From Candidatus Accumulibacter meliphilus (GTDB lineage Bacteria > Pseudomonadota > Gammaproteobacteria > Burkholderiales > Rhodocyclaceae): DNA of 64,000 nucleotides. Of the stretch, positions 28,142 to 36,853 are shown piece by piece. The stretch's first letter is position 1. Every line of letters starts with the position of its first letter. The translations under genes were made by a program, and so were the position numbers. The notes under the pieces were generated by a model. The model was not told the DNA's origin. It was given only the letters and a program-made list of their open reading frames with translations, and searched no databases. The stretch is taken from the NCBI GenBank assembly GCA_003332265.1, contig QPGA01000004.1, positions 21,413-85,412 on the forward strand, in the 5' to 3' direction.

Positions 28142-29821
28142 ATGCTCGCCGAGCGCACGGTCCGTCGCCTGTCGATCCGCGCGCCGGCCGATGCCCTCGC
28201 GCGGCGGGCCGGCTTCCTGATCGAGGATGCGCTGCGTACCGCCAGCCTGCCGGGCGACGGCGCCGAGCTCCTGCTGCTGCGCCGCGTGCGGCTGCCGCCG
28301 TTCACCGCCGCAGCGTCGCCGCAGCAGGTGGCGCTGCGTCTGGAAGCCGCTTGTCGCGCGGCGATTGTCGTCGATGGCAGGTGGGCGGACGACGCGGCGC
28401 TTGGCGCTGCACCGGCCGTGCGTTTTGCCGATGCGCTGATGGCTCACCTAAGCTTGACACGCCTGATTCTCGCGGGCAGTGCCCGCCAGGCATGGTGCTG
28501 GCCGCTGCTGGTGAAGGGCTATCGGCCCGCCTTCGGCCGCGGTGCTGCCCTGCGCGCGCTGGCCTTGTCGCTGGCAGAGTTGCCCGAGGCGCCGGCGGCA
28601 CTGCCGCTCTGGATTACGCTGCTCGTTGCCGATGGCCACACTGGCTGTGCCGAACTCTTGCTCGCCCTCCAGGGCGACGACGTCGCCTGCCTGCAGCGTG
28701 CCGGCAATGGCGCCCCGCGCAAACAAGCAGCGCTTGCCGCGCCGGCGCGCTGGCAGTCGCTGCTCGACTGGTCGGCCGACCGCCTTGGCGTCGGCGATGT
28801 TCGACACCGCTGGCTGCTCGACATGGCGCGCCTGTGCGGCATGGTTGTCGATCGACACATCGGCTGGGAGTACGGTGCTGCCGATCAGGGCAGGGAAGCC
28901 GTCTTCTCGACAAGGCCTGTTCCTGGCCAGGTAGGCGATGAAGGCAGTGGTGAACGGCGAGGTAGCGTCGACGCCTTCGCTGCGCCGCTTGGTGGGCTGC
29001 CCCCGGCAGTGCCGACGGCCGCGCCATCGGTAACTGCATCAGTAACTGCATCAGCGCACGCAAATGCGGCCGACGCCACCCGCGCAGCACACACTGCACC
29101 ACCGGAAGCGGCCACGCTCAGCGACGCGCGAGCGGCATCACTTGTTGGCGATTTGCCGGGCAGCGGCAACACGGCGACTGGCGCCAAACCATCGCTAAGG
29201 CAGTCGACAACGGAGCCAGAAAGGCGGCCTGAAACGGCGCTGCCGGCTCCCGGCAATGAGTCGGCAGCGTTACCCTCGCTGGCCGCCGACGAGTGGCCGG
29301 CCAGCGTCGATCAGAGTGCTACGTCGATCTGCATCGACGCGGCGACGGCGGCCGGTGGCTTGTTGTTCCTGGTGCCCTTGCTGGCCCGACTCGGCCTGGC
29401 CGACTGGCTCGACGAAAGCGCCAGGCCGCAGGATCTGCCGCAGCGCATTTTCGCCACCCTGCTGCGACGATTGCCGATTGCCGACGAGGATCCGCTGTGG
29501 CTGTTGTGCGTTCTGCCGCTGGCCGTCGATCGCGAGGCCGATGGTGACGCCGATGGTGACGCCGATCGCGAGGCCGATCGCGAGGCCGTGCGCTGGCTGG
29601 CGCGCTGCCGCCGCCATCTGCGCCGGCATGTCGGCATCGGCCTCTACTCGCTGGTCTGCCGTCCGGCACGCATCGCCATCACCGCCACCCACGTCGATGT
29701 GCGCCAGGATATCGATGCGGTCGACCTGCGTATTCGCCGCGCCGGCCTCGATATCGACCCGGGCTGGGTGCCGTGGCTGGGGCGGGTGCTGCGCTTTCAT
29801 TACGGGCGGGAGAACGGATGA
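28142..29821 (+). CDS. Contractile injection system tape-measure protein candidate (Afp14/CIS_TMP-like)
   Basis: A 559-residue protein directly upstream of the AAA+ ATPase, the position of Afp14. The C-terminal ~180 residues fit the CIS_TMP pattern: AAGGLLFLVPLLARLGLADWLDE, PQRIFATLLRRLPI, DEDPLWLLCVLPL, and the closing HVDVRQDIDAVDLRIRRAGL, then DPGWVPWLGRVLRFHY. The middle (about residues 265-385) is a flexible Ala/Ser/Thr/Pro linker. An acidic repeat (EADGDADGDADREADREA) lies near residue 470. The ATG at 28142 begins three bases after Element A and has no visible ribosome-binding site, which is unusual for this operon. Tape measures set sheath length; it is shorter than many, and that role is inferred. 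Confidence 0.65.
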   Translation: MLAERTVRRLSIRAPADALARRAGFLIEDALRTASLPGDGAELLLLRRVRLPPFTAAASPQQVALRLEAACRAAIVVDGRWADDAALGAAPAVRFADALMAHLSLTRLILAGSARQAWCWPLLVKGYRPAFGRGAALRALALSLAELPEAPAALPLWITLLVADGHTGCAELLLALQGDDVACLQRAGNGAPRKQAALAAPARWQSLLDWSADRLGVGDVRHRWLLDMARLCGMVVDRHIGWEYGAADQGREAVFSTRPVPGQVGDEGSGERRGSVDAFAAPLGGLPPAVPTAAPSVTASVTASAHANAADATRAAHTAPPEAATLSDARAASLVGDLPGSGNTATGAKPSLRQSTTEPERRPETALPAPGNESAALPSLAADEWPASVDQSATSICIDAATAAGGLLFLVPLLARLGLADWLDESARPQDLPQRIFATLLRRLPIADEDPLWLLCVLPLAVDREADGDADGDADREADREAVRWLARCRRHLRRHVGIGLYSLVCRPARIAITATHVDVRQDIDAVDLRIRRAGLDIDPGWVPWLGRVLRFHYGRENG

Positions 29822-31785
29822 ACCGGCCGGAGACTCCACGCGGTACAACGCGGCTGTCGCCGACGCTGGCGGAGATTGCCTTTGCCGTTCTCGCCGAGGG
29901 TTGCGCCGCCGATACCGGCGCCGAGGCGGCCTGGCTGGAGAGCCAGTCGCGAGGGCTCGCAAGCGAAGGGGCGATGGACGTACCGGCGGCGCTGTCGGCG
30001 TGGAATGCCTGGAACGTAAATCCGCCGGAGTACGATCGCCAGCTGCATGCGCTGGCCGGGTACGAACGACTGAGTCTCGCCGAGACCCTGGCCCTGGCGC
30101 TTGGCCGCGAGGCAGAACTGGTTCCAATGGCGGCGCGCGCGCTGATCTGGCTGCAGCACCCGGTCGGCGAAGCACGCCCGACGGTCGGGCTGATTGCCAG
30201 CCTCTGTGAGCGCCTCGGCGAGCGCGAGGTGCTCGCTTCGTTGGCCGACGGGCCAGCCAGGCGGCACGGCATGATCCGCCTGCATCCAGACGAGCGGCCC
30301 TTGTGCGAACGCAGCCTGCGCCTGGCGCAGCCGCTGCTGTTTGCACTTGGCGGTCGCGGTGGCGGCTGCTTCGACGGCGTGGACAGCGATGCCGATAGCC
30401 TGCCGCCGCTACCCGAGTCGACCCTCGCCGAGGCCCGCCGTCATGGGGCCGGTCTGCTCGGTGATGGCGTACGTACCTTGCTGATCCGCAGCGGGCAGGC
30501 TCTCGAAGCGCGCGCTGCTGCAGCGCGCGTGGTTGCTGCGGTGGGCGCGCGTGCCGTTTTTTTCGAGGGCGAGGCACCAACTGGGCTCGGGCCCTGGCTG
30601 TGGCTTTCCGGTTGCCTGCCGGTGTGGTGCGTGTCGCTGGCACCCGGCGAGCGGCGACTGGCGCCGCGTATTGCCGGACACCAGGGGCCATTGCTGGTCG
30701 CTTGCGGGCTCGAGGGCAGTATCGAAGCAGGTGGCGCGGTGGCCCAGTGGCGCTTGTCGGTACCCGCCGCCAGCGAGCGTCACCGACTGTGGCGCAGCGC
30801 CTTGGGTGCGGCACCTTCCGAGCACACCATCGCCGCGCTTGCTGCTCACCATCGCCATGGCGCCGGACGGATCGCCGAACTGGGCCAGGCGGCACGTTCC
30901 GCCGCCGCTCGCTGCGGCGAGCCGCTGGACAGCATGCACGTGACGCAGGTGGCGAGAAGCGGCGTTGGCGCGGACCTCGGTGCGCTGGCCGAACTGCTCA
31001 GCGACGATATTCCCGACGCGGCGCTGGTTCTTACTCCGGCGCTGCGTACGGCGCTCGAGGCGCTGCTGGCCCGCTGCCGCCTGCGCGACACGCTCGCCGA
31101 TGGCCTCGGCGCCGCGGCGTGCGCCCGCTACCGGCCGGGTGTCCGAGCGCTGCTGGTGGGGCCGTCGGGTACCGGCAAGACGCTCGCTGCGAGCTGGGTG
31201 GCGACGCGTCTCGGGCTGCCCATCTACCGCGTCGATCTGGCCTCGGTGACCAGCAAGTACATCGGCGAGACCGAGAAGAATCTGTCCGAGCTGTTCGCTC
31301 GTGCCGAGCACGCCGAGGTAGTGTTGCTCTTCGACGAAGCCGACTCGCTGTTCGGCAAGCGCACCGACGTCAAGGACGCCAACGACCGCTTCGCCAACCA
31401 GCAGACCAACTACCTGCTGCAGCGCATCGAAAGCTTCGAGGGCATCGTGCTGCTGACCAGCAACAGCCGCGCGCGCTTCGACTCGGCATTCACGCGGCGC
31501 CTCGACGCGATTCTCGAATTTCCGACGCCCGGACCCGAGGAGCGTCGCGCGCTGTGGCTGGCCCATCTCGGCGAAACGCATGGCCTCGACGCCGCGGCGC
31601 TGAACCGTCTCGCCGCCGCCTGCGATCTGGCTGGCGGCCATATCCGCAACGTCGTTCTCGCGGCGGCTGCGCTGGCGCGTCAGGGCGGCACGGCACTCGA
31701 CGAAGGAGCATTGCTGGCCGCCATCGCTGCCGAGTATCGCAAACTCGGCAAGCCCGTGCCGGCGGCGTTGGGGCTGCCGGCATGA
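29818..31785 (+). CDS. eCIS AAA+ ATPase (Afp15-like)
   Basis: A 655-residue protein. The C-terminal AAA+ module has Walker A GPSGTGKT, the pore-like strand [15 protein letters not shown], Walker [16 protein letters not shown], the sensor-1 TSN and arginine-finger region [14 protein letters not shown]. The N-terminal ~420 residues hold a second, degenerate AAA-like half. The protein is conserved in nearly all eCIS loci and is needed for particle assembly or cargo loading in characterised systems (family knowledge). The ATG at 29818 overlaps the previous stop (ATGA) and its own stop overlaps the cargo gene. Confidence 0.92.
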   Translation: MNRPETPRGTTRLSPTLAEIAFAVLAEGCAADTGAEAAWLESQSRGLASEGAMDVPAALSAWNAWNVNPPEYDRQLHALAGYERLSLAETLALALGREAELVPMAARALIWLQHPVGEARPTVGLIASLCERLGEREVLASLADGPARRHGMIRLHPDERPLCERSLRLAQPLLFALGGRGGGCFDGVDSDADSLPPLPESTLAEARRHGAGLLGDGVRTLLIRSGQALEARAAAARVVAAVGARAVFFEGEAPTGLGPWLWLSGCLPVWCVSLAPGERRLAPRIAGHQGPLLVACGLEGSIEAGGAVAQWRLSVPAASERHRLWRSALGAAPSEHTIAALAAHHRHGAGRIAELGQAARSAAARCGEPLDSMHVTQVARSGVGADLGALAELLSDDIPDAALVLTPALRTALEALLARCRLRDTLADGLGAAACARYRPGVRALLVGPSGTGKTLAASWVATRLGLPIYRVDLASVTSKYIGETEKNLSELFARAEHAEVVLLFDEADSLFGKRTDVKDANDRFANQQTNYLLQRIESFEGIVLLTSNSRARFDSAFTRRLDAILEFPTPGPEERRALWLAHLGETHGLDAAALNRLAAACDLAGGHIRNVVLAAAALARQGGTALDEGALLAAIAAEYRKLGKPVPAALGLPA

Positions 31786-34700
31786 ACAGCGCCTGCGCTG
31801 TCGCTCGCAAGCCGCAAGCCGAAGGCGCGGAGGAAACGGTACGTGCCTCCTGCGACTGCATCGATCAGCCCGGTGTTGAGGTTGGCGTGCCGCGTTTCCT
31901 GCAGGCAGCGGGTTTGCAGGCGCGTCTCGAAGTTGGTGCGGTCGATGATCCGCTCGAACAGGAAGCCGACGAGTTCGCCCTCGCCGTCCAGCACGAGCTG
32001 CCTGTGTTGCCCCGCTTCATGGCCCGCGACGAGGCGGCTGTTGCCCAGCCGGTGTGCGACGAGTGTGCCGAAGAGATGGTCGACCAGCTGGCCGACGAAG
32101 GACCCCCGGTGCCGATCCGGCGTGAGCGGCTGCGTGCCGACCCGCCCGACGATGACGGCGACGGCGACGGTAGCGCCGGCGCGGGCGCGCCGGACGACCT
32201 CGGGACGCCGCTGCTCGCACCGCTGCGCAGCCGCCTTGAACCGAACCTGGGCATGGATCTCGGGGAGGTGCGCGTGCATTCCGGTCCACTCGCCGCGCGT
32301 GCCGCGAGCAGCCTGCGCGCCAAGGCTTTCACACACGCTGGCGACATCTGGCTGGGAGCGGGGCAGCGTGCCGACGATATCGGCCTGATCGCGCATGAGG
32401 TTGCGCATGTAGTGCAGCAGGGCGGGGCCGAGGAGGCACCGATCCGGCGTGCGCCTGCCGATTATCGACATCCCGAGGATGGCGGCAACGTCGGCTCGCG
32501 GATGCAGTCGCGAATCTCCGAGGCGACCCGCGACCGCGACGCGGACGACTTGCCCAGCGATCCCGCCGCGCGCGCACACGAGGCGCGCAGCGCTGCATCC
32601 CAGATCGATCGCGGCGAACTGGCCGCGGAACGAGCCGAGGTCGAGCCGGCGGCACGTCCCGACGTCGACCGTCCGGCGGCGGAGGCGCCGAAGGTCGAGC
32701 AGGCGAAGAGCGAAACACGCGCCGAGGCCGACAGTCCGGCGCAGGCGCTTGCCGAAGGCAGTGGCGCGGAAGGCGAGGTGGCGGCTGGCAAGGAGGGGGG
32801 CGAGGAAGGGGGCGAAGCCGGATCGGCCGCCGATGCAGCAGCGGCGCTGGCCGAGCAGGCGTTTGCTGAAGCCGCGGGGCAGGCCATGCCAGGTCCGGAA
32901 GCGGTGGTCGTGCCACCGGCGCCGGTGGCCCCGGTCGACGCGGGTGGCGCGCCCTTGCCGGGCGATGCCGAGGCGGACGGCCGTATCGCCGCCCTGGCCG
33001 GGCAGGCGCAGAGTCTGCGCGGGGAGGGGACGCGGGTGCGCTCGCTGGCGGTCGAGGAGCGCGGCAATGCGGCGCTGCTGGCGGGGAATGTCGCGCTGGT
33101 ACGCGGTGGCGTCAGCATGGCCGAGCAGGGCGTAGGCACTTCGCGCGAGCATCTCGCGACGCGCCAGGAATTGGCCGGTCAGGCGCGCGGCGCGCTGGCG
33201 GTGGCCGAGCAGAAGGCCGCGACGGTCGCTGCCGAGGCGCCGAACTTTGCCAGCAAGGCCGACGAAGGCAAGGCCGAGTCCGGGCCGATGGCCAGCGAGG
33301 CGGGCCAGCTCTCGGCCGAGAACGCCGCCAACACTCCCGACGATCCAGAAGCCGCCGCCGAGGCGCGGGAGCAGGGCGGCAAGATGAATCAGGCGGGTGC
33401 GGACATCGGCACTACCGACGAGGCGGTGACGCGTACACGCGAGAAGGCCGGCAGCCTTGGCGACGACGCGGCCCGTGCCGAGCAGACCAATACCGAGACC
33501 GGCGCACGGCTCGACGGCAACGACGAGCAGCTGTCCGCCAGCGGCGAGAAGCTCGGCGAAATGGCGGCGCAGAATGCCGCCGCGCGTGCCAGTGTCGAGG
33601 CCTTGGCGGCGGCACCCGATGCGCAGCGGCAGCAGGCGGGGCAGCTCGAAGGGCAGGGAGCCGGCCTGGTCACGGCATCCTTCGACATTGAGGGCCGGCT
33701 CGCCGCCGTGCAGCGTGACTACGCGCAGGCGATGCAGGCGGTGCCGGCCGAAGAACTGCCGGAGGCCGAAGACGAGCAGGCAGACGCCGCAGAGCCTGGC
33801 GGAGCCGCCGGCGAAGCGGCGCTGGCGCCGGAGTTCGACGGGCTGGTGCAACGCAGCCCCGACGACGGCGCCGCCGCCGTGGCTGCCGAAACCGTTGTCG
33901 AAGCGCCGCCGCCCGCTGCCGCGCCGCCGCTTGCCGACGCCGCCGGAGCTGCCGTGGCGGGGGCCGAAGCGGCGCTTGACAGCGAGCCACTGCTTCCCGA
34001 AGGTCCCCCCGAGGCGGCGGCCGGTGAAGCTCCGCCGGCCAGCGGCGAGGCGGCAGCGGCACCGCCGCCGCCACCGGAAGGCGAGCGCGAACGGGTCGAT
34101 GCCGCCGGCGCCGTGGCTGGGGCGCTGCCCGAATGGCTGACCGGCGCGGCGGCGCCCAACGTCGCGCAGCGCGAAGAGGCGGTGCTCGCTGCCGAGGAGC
34201 GCCGGCAGTCGGAAATCGACGAGATAGAGGCCATGGCCGGCGGTGAGTTCGCCAATCTGTCGGCGGCCGACAAGATGGGGATCGCCCTGCGCATGACCGG
34301 GCGCAACCTGTTCGGCTCGGTCTCGGGCATCCAGTGGCCGGGCTGGGGGCATTTGGCGCTCGGTCTGATTGACCCGCGCGGGCCCTTGATGGGCGTCGTC
34401 AGCGGCCTCGGGATGATGCTCTCGGGCGGCGCCAACCTGTTTTCCGCCGCGCAATGGCAGCGCGACCCGCTCGGCAACCTGTTGAAGTCGGCGGCGGATA
34501 TTGCCACCGGGCTGACCGTCATCCTCGGTTCGATCACCGCGCTGGCGGGCGTGATCATCGCCATCATGACCGCCATCACCATCCTGTCCTTCGGCACGGC
34601 AGCGCCGGTGACCGGGCCGGTGATCGCTTTCTGCACCACCGTGCTGACCACCGTCGGTGGCTGGACGATCGCCGTCGGCCAGGTGGCGCTGGTCCTGCAG

Positions 34701-36569
34701 GCGCTGGTGTTCATCAAGAACCTGATCGACGCCGCGTGCGCCGAAACGGCGAGCGAGCTGCAGAGCGAAACGCAGCAGCTCACCGAAAACGTCGGTGATG
34801 CCGCCAATGTGGTGATGCAGATGGGCATGGCCAAGGCCGGCCAGCTCGGCGGGCGGGCGGCAGCGTCCGAGATCAGCGCTGCCGGTGGTGGCGTTCGCTA
34901 TGCGGCAGGAATGGGGGCCCGTGCCGGCGTTGGTGCGCGCGCCGGGCTCGGCGCCGCCGGTCGCGGTTTGCGGGCGGCGCCGGGCGCCGCTTTGCGCGGT
35001 GTGCGTGCGCTGCCGGGGGCGGTCGTGCGCGGTGCCCGGGCGCTACCCGGTGCGGCCATGCGTGGCGCGCGTGCGCTGCCCGGCCTGGCGGTGCGCGGTG
35101 CAAGGGGCGTCGCCAGCGGCGTCACGGCCGTAGGGCGCGGTGCGCTCGGCCTGGCGCGACGCGGCGTTGCCGGCGTGCGCGCCCTGCCGGGCCGGGCGCT
35201 GGCCGGCGTGCGGGCGCTGCCGGGACGCATCGCCGCCGCACCGGGCGGCATCGTACGCGGCGTCCGCGGTCTGCCGGCGCGCTTGCGCGAGTCCTTCGGC
35301 GACGGCTTGTCGCGCAGCTTCCTGGTCGGTGACGACATCGCCAACGCCGGCATGGCGCGTTCGGCGGCTGCCGAGACGCGCGCGGCGGTATGGGCCGAGG
35401 CGCGCGCGCCGGGCGGCGCTCTGGCGGCCGAGGCCCGAGTGGCGGCTGCGGCCGACGAGGCGGTTCCGGCTTCGCCAGCCGAAATGCGCGGCCGCGTCGA
35501 TGAACTCGAACCATCACCGGCAGCGTCGCGCGAGGCCTCGGTACGCGAGAGCGGCGGCATGGAAAGCGCCGAGCTGTCGCCGCGGCAGGTGGCTGACGAG
35601 CTGGCCTACGTCGACGAGCATCCCGGACTGGTGCGCGGCGAGCCGCCGAACCGTCGTGCGGCGGTCGGCGAGCACGAGATCGTCGAGCGGCCGGCGCCCG
35701 AGATGCCCGGAGGCGTGGCCTGTGCCCGGCACTCGAACGGCGGCCTGCCGGTGCCATGTCCGTCATCGATGCTCGCTCGGCACGCAAGCCGCGACGCCGT
35801 CGCGGTCGAATCGCGGCTGGAAGAACTGATGGACGTGCCCTTGCCGGCGGACCTTCGTGGCCCAACGGCCGAGGCCATCGAGCGAATCAGGGCGATTGCA
35901 CGACGGCAGCCTGACCGCGCTGACCGCCTGCTCGCAGCGCTCGAGCGCAGGCTTGATCAGCGTGGCGTCGGCTTGCCTGGCAGGACGCTGGACCTGGAGA
36001 GCGAAGCGCTGCTTTCGGGGTCGCGATCGACGGGCGGAGCAGCGCGAATGACGGCTGCCGAGGTGGAAGCGGGAGAAGCGGGAATGGGCGATATCCTGTC
36101 GGTCCGCGAGGGGAGGCAGATACCCATGCGCGATTTTCATGAGGCGTCGCCGTCCGAGGCCTTGGGTAACTCTCTTGCAGAAGAGGGGTTCCCGATGCCC
36201 GCCCCAGGACATCATGCTCACCACGTCACCCCGTTCCGGCAGCTTGCCGAGGAAATGGACTGGCTGCACGAGCGGATGGCACGTTCGGATATGTTCCAGA
36301 ACACCGGCGAAGTGGGCGTGTGGTTGCCCGGTACGACCCGTACCCCGAATGTGACCGGCGCGACGCCACATCTATCCTTCGTTCATGCCGGCGAGGGAGT
36401 TGCCCGCGACTACGCCTACACGCTGACCGTCGAGCTGTTCGAACTGGAGGGGCCGGCGTTCATGCGCCGCTACGGGGAGATCATGGAGCAGCTCGGCAAT
36501 GGCAGCTTCCGTCACACGCCAGCCCCGCGCGGCTGGCAGCCGGGCATGCCGCCCATGGCTGCGCCATGA
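31782..36569 (+). CDS. eCIS cargo: DUF4157 core domain, membrane segments, Arg-rich repeat and C-terminal AHH-type nuclease-like toxin
   Basis: A 1595-residue protein with polymorphic-toxin architecture. Residues ~141-216 are the eCIS core domain DUF4157 (RLEPNLGMDLGEVRVHSGP, AFTHAGDIWLG, and HEVAHVVQQ at 205-213, an HExxH motif). Then come ~600 residues of Ala/Glu-rich helix, a hydrophobic region with several possible membrane helices (~862-992), and a repeat of GARALPG/GVRALPG-type units rich in arginine (~1062-1172). The C-terminal ~120 residues hold HHAHHVTPF (AHH at 1479-1481), an N at TPN and a later HLSFVH, the signature of the AHH branch of HNH/EndoVII nucleases. It is likely loaded into the particle and delivered as a DNase. 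The start overlaps the ATPase stop. Confidence 0.75.
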   Translation: MNSACAVARKPQAEGAEETVRASCDCIDQPGVEVGVPRFLQAAGLQARLEVGAVDDPLEQEADEFALAVQHELPVLPRFMARDEAAVAQPVCDECAEEMVDQLADEGPPVPIRRERLRADPPDDDGDGDGSAGAGAPDDLGTPLLAPLRSRLEPNLGMDLGEVRVHSGPLAARAASSLRAKAFTHAGDIWLGAGQRADDIGLIAHEVAHVVQQGGAEEAPIRRAPADYRHPEDGGNVGSRMQSRISEATRDRDADDLPSDPAARAHEARSAASQIDRGELAAERAEVEPAARPDVDRPAAEAPKVEQAKSETRAEADSPAQALAEGSGAEGEVAAGKEGGEEGGEAGSAADAAAALAEQAFAEAAGQAMPGPEAVVVPPAPVAPVDAGGAPLPGDAEADGRIAALAGQAQSLRGEGTRVRSLAVEERGNAALLAGNVALVRGGVSMAEQGVGTSREHLATRQELAGQARGALAVAEQKAATVAAEAPNFASKADEGKAESGPMASEAGQLSAENAANTPDDPEAAAEAREQGGKMNQAGADIGTTDEAVTRTREKAGSLGDDAARAEQTNTETGARLDGNDEQLSASGEKLGEMAAQNAAARASVEALAAAPDAQRQQAGQLEGQGAGLVTASFDIEGRLAAVQRDYAQAMQAVPAEELPEAEDEQADAAEPGGAAGEAALAPEFDGLVQRSPDDGAAAVAAETVVEAPPPAAAPPLADAAGAAVAGAEAALDSEPLLPEGPPEAAAGEAPPASGEAAAAPPPPPEGERERVDAAGAVAGALPEWLTGAAAPNVAQREEAVLAAEERRQSEIDEIEAMAGGEFANLSAADKMGIALRMTGRNLFGSVSGIQWPGWGHLALGLIDPRGPLMGVVSGLGMMLSGGANLFSAAQWQRDPLGNLLKSAADIATGLTVILGSITALAGVIIAIMTAITILSFGTAAPVTGPVIAFCTTVLTTVGGWTIAVGQVALVLQALVFIKNLIDAACAETASELQSETQQLTENVGDAANVVMQMGMAKAGQLGGRAAASEISAAGGGVRYAAGMGARAGVGARAGLGAAGRGLRAAPGAALRGVRALPGAVVRGARALPGAAMRGARALPGLAVRGARGVASGVTAVGRGALGLARRGVAGVRALPGRALAGVRALPGRIAAAPGGIVRGVRGLPARLRESFGDGLSRSFLVGDDIANAGMARSAAAETRAAVWAEARAPGGALAAEARVAAAADEAVPASPAEMRGRVDELEPSPAASREASVRESGGMESAELSPRQVADELAYVDEHPGLVRGEPPNRRAAVGEHEIVERPAPEMPGGVACARHSNGGLPVPCPSSMLARHASRDAVAVESRLEELMDVPLPADLRGPTAEAIERIRAIARRQPDRADRLLAALERRLDQRGVGLPGRTLDLESEALLSGSRSTGGAARMTAAEVEAGEAGMGDILSVREGRQIPMRDFHEASPSEALGNSLAEEGFPMPAPGHHAHHVTPFRQLAEEMDWLHERMARSDMFQNTGEVGVWLPGTTRTPNVTGATPHLSFVHAGEGVARDYAYTLTVELFELEGPAFMRRYGEIMEQLGNGSFRHTPAPRGWQPGMPPMAAP

Positions 36570-36853
36570 GCGATCGACGTTCCCTGAAGGACGGCGGAGC
36601 CGGTCGTGCAGCGAGGGTGCGAATCGACCTGCACGCCGCGTTTTCGGGACCGGCACGGTGGTTGATCGCGGCGCTGGTCACCGCCGCGGTCGTTACCCTC
36701 GCCTGGTTCGTCGGTCGCGACGATCCGGTGCCCGACTGGATCAGCAAGGGTCTCGTTCCTGCGCTAGGCTGGATCTATCTGGTTTTGCTGCTAGTGGCGC
36801 TGGTGTATTGGCTGCGCCGTCGCCGGACAGCGGACAAGGAGGAGGAATCATGA
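36566..36853 (+). CDS. Small two-helix membrane protein between the two cargo genes
   Basis: A 95-residue protein with a basic N-terminus, two hydrophobic helices (WLIAALVTAAVVTLAWFVG and GLVPALGWIYLVLLLVALVYWL) joined by a short loop, and a basic/acidic C-terminal tail (RRRRTADKEEES). It overlaps both the nuclease-bearing cargo gene (ATGA) and the DUF4157-OmpA gene (ATGA). By position it could be an immunity or export-accessory protein, but immunity to nuclease domains is normally soluble, so that is only a guess. There is no sequence similarity I can name. Confidence 0.6.
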   Translation: MSDRRSLKDGGAGRAARVRIDLHAAFSGPARWLIAALVTAAVVTLAWFVGRDDPVPDWISKGLVPALGWIYLVLLLVALVYWLRRRRTADKEEES

